Of a DNA stretch of 64,000 nt, positions 17,227 to 26,581 are shown one piece after another. Position numbers and translations under genes: made by a program. The stretch is from Shimia aestuarii. GTDB taxonomy: Bacteria > Pseudomonadota > Alphaproteobacteria > Rhodobacterales > Rhodobacteraceae. Position 1 is the stretch's first letter. Each line of letters starts with the position of its first letter. Under the pieces are notes generated by a model. It was not told the origin of the DNA and did no database searches. It worked only from the letters and a program-made list of their open reading frames with translations. The stretch is from assembly GCF_900114635.1 (NCBI RefSeq), contig NZ_FOTQ01000006.1, positions 124,001 through 188,000 of the forward strand, read 5' to 3'.

Positions 17227-18798
17227 TCATGGCTTCTCCTTGCGACGAAGAGTCGGCATTCGCGCGTCGCCACGATTGATCTCGTAGAAGCGAGATTGGT
17301 TTTCCTCGTCATGAGGAACAAAGCTAGCGCTTGTATCCCCTGTGTTCTGACGCTCCCACCCCAACAGCTTGCCATCTGCGGCGTAACGCGCTGTGTCTGT
17401 CCAATCAGCCGACCAAAAGAGTAGCGGGTCCAAGTATGCACCTCGCACTTTTGCATCGTAATCGATGGAGACAAGCCGCTTCTCAGCCTGATCGACGGCT
17501 TCATATCTCCGAACTTGATGTTCGGGGAAATCAATAGAGATAATTGCTGGGGCGCTATCGAGTTTGCCGTTATTCGCGAAAACTCCGATATCCACCCGCG
17601 AAAACTGGCGCAGTTTCTGTTTCTTTTTCTTGCCGGGAACAGGTTCGGTCCAGGGATCGTGCCACGCAACTCGAATTTTGGCTGTGGCTCCATTCCCTCC
17701 TTGAGGTTCAATCCAGACGCGCTGCGGATCGCCTCGCAACAACCGCCACTCAAAGGTTAGAGGCCGATCATTTGGTTCGGATGTATCTTCTGCGGTAACG
17801 AGCAACTCTCGCTCCCAGGCAAAACTCCGCCAAATTCGCCCGATTGCGGAGGGCGTGTTTACAAGGCGCTCCTCCAGTCCGGCCAGCCCCCCGGCTTCAG
17901 AAAATTCCTCGTCGACGACCCGCAACCGAACCAGTGGCGGAATGTCGTCAGGTTGCAAACTCGCAGCCTGAGCCACCATTCTGCCCGTTTGAACAAGTCG
18001 ACCTTCGAACACAGTCGGATGTGCCTTGCCTGAAAGGTAATCTTCTCGGGTCGCAACATTCTGCAAATTGCGGCGCAAGATCATCTGAACAGTGGGGGCA
18101 ACAAGACGTTCTTTTCGCAGGAATTCAAAAGTGTCGCTTGGCAGAGCCGCCAACGTCATCGCTACGGCGTGAAGAAACCGCTTGTCCGAGCCAGATGACC
18201 CCTGACTGATAATCATGTATGGCCAGTTTACAGGATAGCGGTCCTCAGCATCGTGATCGCGGTGCTCAGGATAGACATAGATACAATTGTTTTCATACAG
18301 AGTCGGCGTGACTGCGCGCCAAAAAGCACTGGTCATTGCCAGACGGGGCAGGCTACGCGGCGCAGCCCCCGTCCTGACCGCAGTAGATGAATTCCCCAAA
18401 ACCACCGCCGGGAGAAAAATGCGACCGGCGAGGCCAACGTCGAGTCCGGCATCAGAAAATTCGGAACTGTACTTCAGAAAGGTTAGTCTGGGGTAAAGGT
18501 TCGGATCCAGAGAAGAGTGACCACGATCGCGGTTGTCATATAGCACCCCCGCAAGTCCACTTATTTCACTTCGACTCGCAATAATTCTCAACAACCGTGC
18601 ACCTTCATCGGTGTGGTCGTCTGCTACGATTGGCAGTTTCGCGCCAGAAGCCGGGAGCTCCAGTCCTGATGCCAGCCAAACCCCAGGGCGAAACTGAACG
18701 ACTTCTCTCTCTGTCAAAACTACTTCAGCGGCCTGAGCTACCAGGGGCAAAAAGAAACTGAAAAAGATAAGCTGCAGCGCTTTGAGCAGAGAAATCAT
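17227..18798 (-). CDS. Secreted protein of unknown function in exosortase block
   Basis: I do not recognise this 523-residue protein. It has a signal peptide (hydrophobic residues about 5-22, then VAQAAEV), so it is probably periplasmic or exported. The first half contains a nucleoside-hydrolase/DUF1593-like flavour (VADDHTDEGARLL, GLAGVLYDNRDR), and the second half has an Ig-like-looking stretch (RPLTFEWRLLRGD, AKIRVAWHDPW). It is the only gene of the block on the minus strand, convergent with the aminotransferase fusion and divergent from the Wza-like gene. It has no VPLPA-type tail, so it is unlikely to be the exosortase target. Polysaccharide processing is possible but not shown. Confidence 0.65.
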   Translation of the reverse strand: MISLLKALQLIFFSFFLPLVAQAAEVVLTEREVVQFRPGVWLASGLELPASGAKLPIVADDHTDEGARLLRIIASRSEISGLAGVLYDNRDRGHSSLDPNLYPRLTFLKYSSEFSDAGLDVGLAGRIFLPAVVLGNSSTAVRTGAAPRSLPRLAMTSAFWRAVTPTLYENNCIYVYPEHRDHDAEDRYPVNWPYMIISQGSSGSDKRFLHAVAMTLAALPSDTFEFLRKERLVAPTVQMILRRNLQNVATREDYLSGKAHPTVFEGRLVQTGRMVAQAASLQPDDIPPLVRLRVVDEEFSEAGGLAGLEERLVNTPSAIGRIWRSFAWERELLVTAEDTSEPNDRPLTFEWRLLRGDPQRVWIEPQGGNGATAKIRVAWHDPWTEPVPGKKKKQKLRQFSRVDIGVFANNGKLDSAPAIISIDFPEHQVRRYEAVDQAEKRLVSIDYDAKVRGAYLDPLLFWSADWTDTARYAADGKLLGWERQNTGDTSASFVPHDEENQSRFYEINRGDARMPTLRRKEKP

Positions 18799-19369
18799 AC
18801 CTTAAGCTTGGCAAAATCCCCAGCTTGTGTCCATTGGCCTGTGTCCATCGTGAGGCCGCATTTGAGGCTGCGTTCCAAAAACCTTGGCTTACGTGTTTCA
18901 ATTCTTCCACCGCACCGAACGCCCAGGTCGCAAAAGGCGGCAAGCGGCATTGCTTGACTGGGTGCAATCATTCGCGACGTGCAAGGCGTTAAACACTTCC
19001 AGCTAAACCCGACCTCCGCGCGTCGGACCTTCCCATCGTTGCACATTCCGTGTCCAAGGAGCGTGCCATCCACGATGAGCCACTGGTGCGGCACAGGCAA
19101 GACTTCAGATCGTCGACGGGCTTGTTCCAGAGCCGATGGTTGCCGAATGAATGTGCCTCGCATTGCTTTCAGAACCTCTAAATTTGGTCGCCAATTGATT
19201 CCTATGTGCAACACATCCAAAAATCCGACTGCGCGGCAATTGCCAAAATGGCGCCAAATTGCTCACAACTATGTTTAACTTGAGACTCGCGGCGCAGCGG
19301 GCGAATTCTTGACGAAACGCGCCGGATGCGTAAACCAGAATGATCGGATGTCATAAAATGGAAGTGCAT
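18799..19369. other. 571-bp divergent intergenic region
   Basis: It separates the minus-strand secreted protein from the plus-strand export lipoprotein and probably holds both promoters. Readings on both strands (up to 141 codons on minus) are cysteine-rich, low in family likeness and overlap one another, so I do not call a gene. No repeat of note. Confidence 0.45.
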
Positions 19370-20500
19370 ATGAAACGCATGCCCCGCATTTCGAAGCACC
19401 TGATTATTGCTACGATGGTAGCAACACTCGGCGCTTGCGGCATCCCGCGGCCCGGCCCCAACAATCAAGAAATTCTTAGCCTCCAGGAAAACCCAACTAC
19501 GGATACACACGTCGTTTTTGTGGACAGGCGTATTACCAAAGCGGTCGCAGTTACTCCTGTAAGCGGATTTCCCTCAAGCTTGACCCGGGCCCAAAACCAT
19601 TCAGCTGATCGAATTCGTCCCGGCGACACGCTATCAGTCAGCATTTTTGAAAATGTCGATGACGGCGTACTCAGCCGAGGGGGCGCGGGGGTTTCGTCTC
19701 TTGAGTCCCTGCAGGTGGACGAAGATGGTTTCATTTTCATACCTTATGCTGGCCGCATCCGAGCCATTGACAATTCACCTGAGCGGCTGCGTACGCTGAT
19801 CACCTCCAAGCTGAGCACCCTGACACCAGAGCCGCAGGTTTTGGTTCGGCGCGCAGCTGGCGACGATGCGACAGTCTCTGTGCTCGGAGACGGCATTGCC
19901 TCGCAAGGGGTCTATCCGCTTCAGCGCTCCAACCGCAGGTTGATGGAGATGCTCGCAAACGCTGGTGGTATTGCCGCAACGCCAGAAACCACGAGAGTTA
20001 TCGTTTTGCGGAACCAAACCAAAGGCGAAATATGGTTTGAGGACATCTACGACAATCCAGCCTATGACATTGCATTGCAGGCTGGCGACCGTGTCGTAGT
20101 GGAACGGGACCCACGCATGTTCACGGTCCTTGGTGCAACATCAAAACAGGCGAACGTGCCTTTCGAAAAACGAGAGCTTTCGGCGCTTGAAGCGGTCGCG
20201 CAGGTGGGTGGCCTGGACGGCAGAACTGCCAATCCGACTGGTTTTTTTGTGATCCGAGAGCAAGGGCCACAAATGACCAACAAAGTGCTCGGTCGACATG
20301 ACCTCGCCGGCAATCAAACTGTTGTCTACGTGATTAACCTCACTGAGCCTGCAGGCCTGCCGCTCGCGCAAGCGTTCGACATTCGAGACGGCGACACTAT
20401 TTACGTAACCGAAGCGCCGTTTACGCAGTGGACCAAGACACTTGACGCGATTACCGGAACGACACGAGTTGCGGCCACGTTCCAAGCTGCTGGTTTCTAA
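19370..20500 (+). CDS. Wza/GfcE-like polysaccharide export lipoprotein
   Basis: Outer-membrane/periplasmic channel component for capsule or EPS export. The 376-residue product starts with a lipoprotein signal ending at a lipobox (VATLGAC), then a polysaccharide-export (Poly_export) domain beginning IRPGDTLSVSIFENVD and SLBB-type repeats (VSVLGDGIASQGVYPL, FTVLGATSKQANVPF). The ATG at 19370 is preferred over upstream ATGs because GGAAG precedes it at 5 nt and the signal peptide starts there. A tyrosine-kinase co-polymerase (Wzc) partner is not present in the window. Confidence 0.88.
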   Translation: MKRMPRISKHLIIATMVATLGACGIPRPGPNNQEILSLQENPTTDTHVVFVDRRITKAVAVTPVSGFPSSLTRAQNHSADRIRPGDTLSVSIFENVDDGVLSRGGAGVSSLESLQVDEDGFIFIPYAGRIRAIDNSPERLRTLITSKLSTLTPEPQVLVRRAAGDDATVSVLGDGIASQGVYPLQRSNRRLMEMLANAGGIAATPETTRVIVLRNQTKGEIWFEDIYDNPAYDIALQAGDRVVVERDPRMFTVLGATSKQANVPFEKRELSALEAVAQVGGLDGRTANPTGFFVIREQGPQMTNKVLGRHDLAGNQTVVYVINLTEPAGLPLAQAFDIRDGDTIYVTEAPFTQWTKTLDAITGTTRVAATFQAAGF

Positions 20501-20504
20501 CCGC

Positions 20505-20545
20505 GCTTCCCGGTTTCCTTTGTTTGATAAGGGGAAGCGGGAAGC
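20505..20545 (+). terminator. Hairpin after Wza-like gene
   Basis: Inverted repeat GCTTCCCG / CGGGAAGC begins 5 nt after the stop, with a further imperfect inner pairing (TTTCCTT with AAGGGGAA). The position suits a terminator, though no T run follows. Confidence 0.45.
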
Positions 20546-20927
20546 AGCTTCATGCTAGAGGCCTAACGTCCGGGCGACAAACGCCGCATCAATCTCAGGT
20601 TGGCTGAATAAAGCCCTACGATCAGACGACATCGGACCAAGTTACTCTAACTTTTTTCAAGAAAAGAGCGAAAACGGCGGTCCAATTGCGACCGCCATTG
20701 GTAAGAGCTGGAGAACGCACCAAATGTTTCAGCTTTTTCCGGACACTGAGAACGACAAAAGATCCCGTCAGATGGCAAAATGGAGCATCGAGCGCGCGCG
20801 GAATCGAGCCAGACAGGAGCGAGCCATGTGCAAGGGCGAAAATTCAGCGTAAGATCGTCTTTTTGTTGCCGTCATGATCAGAAAAAAGAAATATGTTGAA
20901 CTGAACAACTCATACTGAGGTTTTACT
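20546..20927 (+). other. 382-bp leader region before the TPR lipoprotein gene
   Basis: No gene is supported. It holds a 21-bp near-palindrome at 20676-20696 and an AT-rich stretch just before the TPR gene, which begins with GTG after a GAGG ribosome site. A long untranslated leader or a promoter near 20850-20900 is possible. Confidence 0.4.
20676..20696. promoter_or_regulatory. 21-bp near-palindrome, candidate operator
   Basis: Arms GGCGGTC and GACCGCC are perfect and enclose a CAATTGC core, giving a symmetric site about 230 bp upstream of the TPR lipoprotein gene. A regulator-binding site is the simplest reading; a hairpin in RNA is the alternative. Confidence 0.35.
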
Positions 20928-23378
20928 GTGCGCATTCGAAGCCAAATTTCTCCCGCGATCCTTCTGTTAGTATGCACCATCTCACTTTCCGCCTGTAAAT
21001 CAGCGGAGGAAAGAGCAGAGGAACACTTTCAGAGCGCTATTGCATTGATAGAAGAAGGTGACACTGACCGCGCTATCGTTCAATTGCGAAACGTCTTTGA
21101 CCTCAATAGCAGCCACAAAGCTGCGCGCCGCGCCATGGCTCAGCTTCAACTCGAACGAGGGAACCGCAGGGGCGCGTATCGACAGTATCTCTTCCTGGCA
21201 GAGAAGTATCCAGAAGATCTGGAGAGCCGGATTGTACTAGCCGAGTTGGCCTTCCTAGTCAGCAATTGGGATGAATTGGATCGGCACGGAGCTCAGGCTG
21301 AGAAACTGGCGCCAGAGATGCCCCGAGTGAAGGCCATTTCCTTGGTGCGCAAGTATCGCGCAGCCATCGAAAGTAACAAGCCTGCAGAGCGGCGAGAATT
21401 TGGGCGCCAAGCTGATGCAATGCTCGGCGAGCAACCTGAAAATAGTCTGTTGCGCAACGTTCTCATTGATCATGCAATTAGAGAGCAAGATTTCACCCGA
21501 GCGCTGGCCGAAACTGATTGGTTGATCGCTCACGATCCGACAAATAGCCAATATTACCAAGAGCGCTTGCGGCTATTGGCAACGCTTGGCGACATGGCTG
21601 CACTGGAAGCGCAACTCATCGAAATGATGGAAATTTTCCCGGATGAACCAGCGCACAAAGATACACTCATTCGCTTCTATGTTTCACGAAACGACTTGGA
21701 CTCGGCCGAAGCAATTTTGCGGGACTTTTCCAACAATTCCGCGCCAGAAGAAACCGGCCCGACACTTGATCTGATCCGCTTCCTTAGCGAGTTTCGCGAG
21801 CCAGAAGTCGTGCAGGCGGAAATTGAAAAAGCTATCGCTGAACGTTCTGATCCAGTCCCCTTTCATGTCATAAGAGCACAATTCGACTTCACTCAGGGAA
21901 ACCATGCGGAAGCAATCGAGACGCTTCAAACGGTTTTGGCAGAGGCCGAACCCTCAAAACAGACTCATGACATCAAGATCACCCTGGCGAAAATGCTGCT
22001 CGCCACAGGCAACGAGGTTGGCGCCCGCACCCGTGTTGAAGAGGTATTGGCAGAATCCAAGACGCATCCTGAGGCACTCAAGCTAAAGGCATTCTGGCAG
22101 ATCAACGCCGACGACACCGACGCGGCCATTCTTGGCCTTCGAACCGCTTTGGATCAGTCACCGCGAGATGCCGAGGCGATGACCTTGTTGGCCGGTGCTT
22201 TCGCGCGCGCGGGGCAGCCGGAGTTGGCCAAGGACTTCTTGGCCCAAGCAGTAGAAGCATCCGGAAATGCGCCGAAAGAATCCCTTCGCTACGCCCAACT
22301 ATTGATGCAAGAGGAAGCCTACCTCCCTGCAGAAGATATTTTGCTGTCGGCACTGCGTCTCGCGCCTTCCAACGTCGATATTTTGGTCACTTTGGGCGGG
22401 CTATATCTGCAGGTGGAAGATTTCGGCCGCGTTCAAAGTGTCGTGGGCGCCTTGCGGCGCACTGGCGAAGATGCGGCAATCCAAGCCGCCAACACTATTG
22501 AGGCTCGGCGCTTGGCCCGACAGCAGGGTATTGGTGAGGCCATGTCATTCCTCGAGGACTTGGCGAGTAATACCGACGCGACGCTCACCACAAAGATCTA
22601 CTTGGTTCGCGCCAAACTCAGAGCCGGTGATGTTGCTGACGCCCTTGATCTCGCTCTCGGGTTGAAACAGGAAATCCCGGACAACGAGACGTTGGACGTT
22701 GTCCTCGCAGTTGTTCATGTAGCGAATGGAAATCTGTCCGAAGCCGAGGCTCTGTATCGCGAGTTGCTCGACTCTGACCCAGCTCGGCCAGGGATTTGGC
22801 GTGAATTATCCAGGGTGCAGCAGCTAAAGGGAAATCGTGAAGCGGCCAAGGCCATGATTGACGAGGGTCTGGTCCACACTCCCAACAACCCGGACCTTCT
22901 CTGGTCCAAGGCCTCTTTTGCTGAGCAAGATGGTGATATTGATGGGGCTATCGCAATCTACCAAACCCTATACGAGATCAATTCAAACTCAATTGTCGTG
23001 GCCAACAATCTGGCAAGCTTGCTCGCCACTTATCGTGACGACGACGCCAGCTTGGAACAAGCCTGGATTATCGGTCGGCGGCTGCGTGACGCCGACGCCC
23101 CGGCACTGAAGGACACCTACGGCTGGATTCTTCACAGACGCGGCGACAGCGCCGATGCGCTGCCTTACCTTGAAGCCGCCGCGCAAGGGCTTCCTCGTGA
23201 TGCAATTGTTCAATTCCACCTGGGCCAAGTTTTGATGGCTCTGGATCGTCCTAAGGATGCTCTTGAGCAATTTCGCAAGGCAGTCGAGATCGCCGGCCCG
23301 GCCAATACAAGTCCACAGATCGAAGAGGCCAGAACCTTGGTGCAAAGCTTGAAAAACGACGGCTCTTCCGAGAATTGA
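20928..23378 (+). CDS. PrsT-like TPR-repeat lipoprotein of the exosortase/EPS system
   Basis: Large envelope lipoprotein of 816 residues with a signal peptide and lipobox (TISLSAC), followed by tandem tetratricopeptide repeats along nearly its whole length, for example EEGDTDRAIVQLRNVFDLN near 42 and DRPKDALEQFRKAVEIA near 779. This matches the PrsT family (PEP-CTERM system TPR lipoprotein) found beside exosortase genes. It probably acts as a protein-protein scaffold in the periplasm for polysaccharide export or sorting. The start is GTG, supported by GAGG 7 nt upstream. An AlgK-like scaffold is the alternative reading. Confidence 0.8.
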   Translation: MRIRSQISPAILLLVCTISLSACKSAEERAEEHFQSAIALIEEGDTDRAIVQLRNVFDLNSSHKAARRAMAQLQLERGNRRGAYRQYLFLAEKYPEDLESRIVLAELAFLVSNWDELDRHGAQAEKLAPEMPRVKAISLVRKYRAAIESNKPAERREFGRQADAMLGEQPENSLLRNVLIDHAIREQDFTRALAETDWLIAHDPTNSQYYQERLRLLATLGDMAALEAQLIEMMEIFPDEPAHKDTLIRFYVSRNDLDSAEAILRDFSNNSAPEETGPTLDLIRFLSEFREPEVVQAEIEKAIAERSDPVPFHVIRAQFDFTQGNHAEAIETLQTVLAEAEPSKQTHDIKITLAKMLLATGNEVGARTRVEEVLAESKTHPEALKLKAFWQINADDTDAAILGLRTALDQSPRDAEAMTLLAGAFARAGQPELAKDFLAQAVEASGNAPKESLRYAQLLMQEEAYLPAEDILLSALRLAPSNVDILVTLGGLYLQVEDFGRVQSVVGALRRTGEDAAIQAANTIEARRLARQQGIGEAMSFLEDLASNTDATLTTKIYLVRAKLRAGDVADALDLALGLKQEIPDNETLDVVLAVVHVANGNLSEAEALYRELLDSDPARPGIWRELSRVQQLKGNREAAKAMIDEGLVHTPNNPDLLWSKASFAEQDGDIDGAIAIYQTLYEINSNSIVVANNLASLLATYRDDDASLEQAWIIGRRLRDADAPALKDTYGWILHRRGDSADALPYLEAAAQGLPRDAIVQFHLGQVLMALDRPKDALEQFRKAVEIAGPANTSPQIEEARTLVQSLKNDGSSEN

Positions 23379-23555
23379 GACTCAGCTGAACTTAGCGAAG
23401 CGTCAATCCATGTCGGTATGCATCACGTCCACGGGAAGGATCGGTCGGCGAAGCAACGGAAAAATTCGGCCTCGTAAAAGGCTGAGCCTCTGGGCAATCT
23501 GGCCTAACCTCGGATGAAATTTCCAAATTCAACGACGGGAAAAAAGTAGAAAAAG

Positions 23556-24662
23556 ATGTGGCCATACTGGATACTCTTTCTGATACCAGCGATTGCAAGC
23601 TTTGTTTCCAAGCCTGTTCAAAGTGTTAGAGAAGATGGTACGCGCACCATAAAAATCAGCGCGGTTTGGTTTCTGGTCATGATCACACTTGCGTTGATGA
23701 TCGGTCTTCGTGACCGCGTCGGCGGTGATTGGTTCAATTATTTCAGGGATTTGTTTGAAGCCGAATTTCTTACTTTTGCGGAGGCCATTCGCCAACCTGA
23801 CCCGTCTTACAAAATTATTAACATCATCAGCGTAAATATGGGTTTAGGCATAGTTGGCGTAAACCTCTTTTGCGGCTTTGTGTTCTCATTGGGGCTGGTA
23901 ATTTACTCACTCTCGATGCCGAGACCGTGGTTGGCACTCACTGTGGCTATCCCTTACATGACGATTGTCGTTTCTATGGGATATTCCCGCCAAGGTGTGG
24001 CCCTTGGGTTTGCTATGATTGGACTCGTTGCGCTATCCCGAAAACGCCTGCTTTGGTTTGTATTTTGGATATTCCTTGGCGCTACATTTCATCGCAGCGC
24101 CGTCATTCTTGTCTGTATTCCTTTGCTTACTCTGAACTTTCGGGAACTGCGAAATGTCCCCGTAATTCTTGTCGTCGCCTTTCTCATGTTCACGGCACTT
24201 CTGGAAGGGAAAACAGATAATCTTACTGAGCAATATCTGACGCAGAAGATGCAATCAGATGGCGCATTAGTAAGAATACTTATGAACACCATACCCGCCC
24301 TCTTGTTTCTGGCGCTCAGGAAACGAATGAATATCCCAAGGGGGCAGCGCCAGATTTACTCCATAATGTCATTTTTTTCGATTATTTCTCTTGTCGCAGT
24401 TATCTCAAAAATCATTCCCTCGACGGCGCTTGACAGAATGAACCTTTATTTTATCCCATTGCAGGTATTTGTCTTTTCTAGCCTCCCGGATTCATTGGCC
24501 CGCATGCAAATTCATAAGCAAACAATAATTTTTTTGATTATCTTATTTTATACCGCTGCACTATTTGTCTGGCTTAACTTTGCAAATTTCTCTCATTGGT
24601 GGCTACCTTATCGCATGTTCCCGCCGCTCGACATTCAGGAGGCGTATGACATGCAAAGGTGA
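23556..24662 (+). CDS. EpsG/Wzy-like polysaccharide polymerase
   Basis: Polytopic inner-membrane protein of 368 residues with about ten hydrophobic segments. The N-terminal third carries the EpsG-family pattern GLRDRVGGDWFNYFRDLFE, followed by SYKIINIISVNMGLG, YSRQGVALGFAMIG and ATFHRSAVIL. EpsG and Wzy proteins link repeat units into EPS. The gene is visibly AT-richer than its neighbours, which is normal for polymerases acquired by transfer. It ends about 80 nt before an IS3 relic, so it may mark the end of a transferred block. Confidence 0.78.
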   Translation: MWPYWILFLIPAIASFVSKPVQSVREDGTRTIKISAVWFLVMITLALMIGLRDRVGGDWFNYFRDLFEAEFLTFAEAIRQPDPSYKIINIISVNMGLGIVGVNLFCGFVFSLGLVIYSLSMPRPWLALTVAIPYMTIVVSMGYSRQGVALGFAMIGLVALSRKRLLWFVFWIFLGATFHRSAVILVCIPLLTLNFRELRNVPVILVVAFLMFTALLEGKTDNLTEQYLTQKMQSDGALVRILMNTIPALLFLALRKRMNIPRGQRQIYSIMSFFSIISLVAVISKIIPSTALDRMNLYFIPLQVFVFSSLPDSLARMQIHKQTIIFLIILFYTAALFVWLNFANFSHWWLPYRMFPPLDIQEAYDMQR

Positions 24663-24742
24663 CGTGTCCGTCGTCATAAAAAGAAGGCGGGCACTGTCAA
24701 AGAAACTTGCATTGAGCCGCGTAAGGCGGATCGCTGGCGTCT

Positions 24743-25225
24743 TGACCTGATCCCCTGAATCTCCTCCTGATTTTTTTTTGAGTGGGCCCAACTGAAGGAC
24801 GGTCAAATGAAGGCGGGATTCGCCGATGAACAGATCATTCGGATGATCAAGGAACAGGAAGCTGTCGAGTAGGGGCGGACGTGTGGGGGTGCGATGCATT
24901 GCCCGTCAGGGTATTGCGAGAGGATCAGCCATGGCACTTTCTACAAATGCAGATCGAAGTATGGACGCATTGAGCCGTCGGATGCCAAGAAGCTGCCTGC
25001 TCTGGAAGCCGAGAACGCGAAGCAGAAGAAACTGCTGGCCGAACCAGAGTTCGACAACGCGATGCTTATCCGACCAGAGAAGCTGCAAGGGAAGACGTGT
25101 TTGAATACATCGAGTTGTTCGACAACGCGAAACGCAAGCACACAAGCAACGGCATGCTGTCGCCCGTTGACTTCGAATTGAGACAGCAGAAGCTGAACCA
25201 GGCAGGCGTCCAGGAAACTTGGAGA
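24743..25225 (+). mobile_element. IS3-family relic with internal deletion
   Basis: The element end TGACCTGATCCCCTGA (24743-24758) is followed by an OrfA start at 24807 encoding MKAGFADEQIIRMIKEQEA, a stop, and frameshifted remains of the OrfA C-terminus (KYGRIEPSDAKKL, ENAKQKKLLAE). This is joined directly to the OrfB C-terminus (EYIELFDNAKRKH, SPVDFELRQQKLNQAG). The catalytic core is deleted. It is the same family as the relics at 10.6-11.2 kb. Confidence 0.8.
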
Positions 25226-25230
25226 AGCTC

Positions 25231-25561
25231 AGCCAAAACTGATGTGAAATTGGGAATATTTGCTTCCTGAGTGCATTTACGGTTGATAACAGTTCGAAAT
25301 TGAAGAAAGTCTTCGTGTTTTGAAGCTTTTCTACCGGTTCGCTATCGTGAGGTTCGGTGCGGTAGCCATGGGGCGGATGGGTGAGCCATCCTTTCGAGCG
25401 CGGTGTCGATTTTATTGTCTGCCGTGACTTGAAAAAACAAACTCTCCATTTGACAGTGGCGAGATAGCGTCGACGTCTTGCGGGCAATCGCAGTCAAGCA
25501 TTGCCTTGGCAAGCAGACTGCCGGCTCGAAAAGATGCAACGAGTGACATGACAAAGGAATA
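25231..25561. other. 331-bp gap between IS3 relic and epimerase
   Basis: No gene recognised. The last bases hold the ribosome site AAAGGA for the epimerase gene. The promoter of block B may lie here. Confidence 0.4.
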
Positions 25562-26581
25562 ATGTTTATGACGCGTGTTTTGATCACGGGTACTGCCGGC
25601 TTCATTGGGTTTCACTTGGCGAAGCTATTGCTGGCGGAAGGCTTCCGGGTTCACGGGTATGACGGGATGACGGATTACTATGACGTGAAGCTCAAGCAAA
25701 AGCGTCACGCGATGCTTTTGCAGAATGAAAGGTTTTCGACAACCGAAGGCATGCTTGAGGATGAAGCTCTGTTTTGGTCTGTCGCGGAGGAGTTCAAACC
25801 TGATGTGATTGTGCATCTCGCGGCGCAAGCTGGAGTAAGGTACTCCCTTGAAAATCCGCGTGCTTATTTAGACAGCAACGTCATCGGAACCTTCAATGTT
25901 ATGGAGGCAGCTCGCAAGCTTAAGGTCCAGCACCTATTGATGGCATCGACTTCTTCGGTTTATGGCGCCAACGAGGAGATGCCGTTTCGAGAAACAGACA
26001 AAGCAGATACGCAACTCACGATCTATGCGGCCACGAAAAAGGCGAATGAGAGCATGGCGCATTCATACGCGCATCTATGGGCATTGCCTACGACGATGTT
26101 CCGCTTTTTTACCGTCTATGGGCCATGGGGCCGCCCGGATTTGGCTCTTTTCAAGTTTGTGGATGCTATCCTTGATCGCCGGCCTATTGATATCTACAAC
26201 CACGGCGACATGTACCGGGACTTTACATACGTTGATGATCTTGTTCACGGAATCAGGTTGTTGATTGACACTCCTCCGAAGCGGCCCATTGAAGGGGAGG
26301 ATGTAAATGAAGGCGATAGTCTGTCGCCTGTGGCTCCGTTCCGTATTGTTAACATCGGCAACTCGGAAAAAGTCCGGCTATTGGATTTCGTGGATGCAAT
26401 CGAGAGGGAACTCGGCGTCAAGGCGATCCGAAACTATATGGATATCCAACCGGGTGATGTACCCGCGACATGGGCCAATGCTGAGCTTCTACAGCGTTTG
26501 ACCGGCTACTGCCCAGAGACCGATATCAGGGATGGTATTGCGACCTTTGTGAAATGGTTCAGAGAATATTATGACAAATGA
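25562..26581 (+). CDS. NAD-dependent epimerase, probable UDP-glucuronate 4-epimerase
   Basis: Cytoplasmic short-chain dehydrogenase/reductase of 339 residues that likely interconverts UDP-glucuronate and UDP-galacturonate for EPS. The NAD motif is GTAGFIG (10-16), the substrate segment SSVYGAN is near 131-137, and the catalytic Tyr155 and Lys159 lie in [20 protein letters not shown] and [10 protein letters not shown] are typical of the UDP-GlcA epimerase (CapI/LspL) group. The ATG at 25562 has AAGGA at good spacing; an internal ATG at 25568 is possible. It overlaps the next gene by 11 nt. Confidence 0.85.
   Translation: MFMTRVLITGTAGFIGFHLAKLLLAEGFRVHGYDGMTDYYDVKLKQKRHAMLLQNERFSTTEGMLEDEALFWSVAEEFKPDVIVHLAAQAGVRYSLENPRAYLDSNVIGTFNVMEAARKLKVQHLLMASTSSVYGANEEMPFRETDKADTQLTIYAATKKANESMAHSYAHLWALPTTMFRFFTVYGPWGRPDLALFKFVDAILDRRPIDIYNHGDMYRDFTYVDDLVHGIRLLIDTPPKRPIEGEDVNEGDSLSPVAPFRIVNIGNSEKVRLLDFVDAIERELGVKAIRNYMDIQPGDVPATWANAELLQRLTGYCPETDIRDGIATFVKWFREYYDK

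Noticed and set aside
18795-19220. 141-codon minus-strand reading whose stop overlaps the start of the secreted protein (ATGA).
   Set aside because: Cysteine-rich, no family likeness, and an overlapping reading on the other strand; it probably lies in the promoter region. The overlap is suggestive, so conservation would be worth a look.
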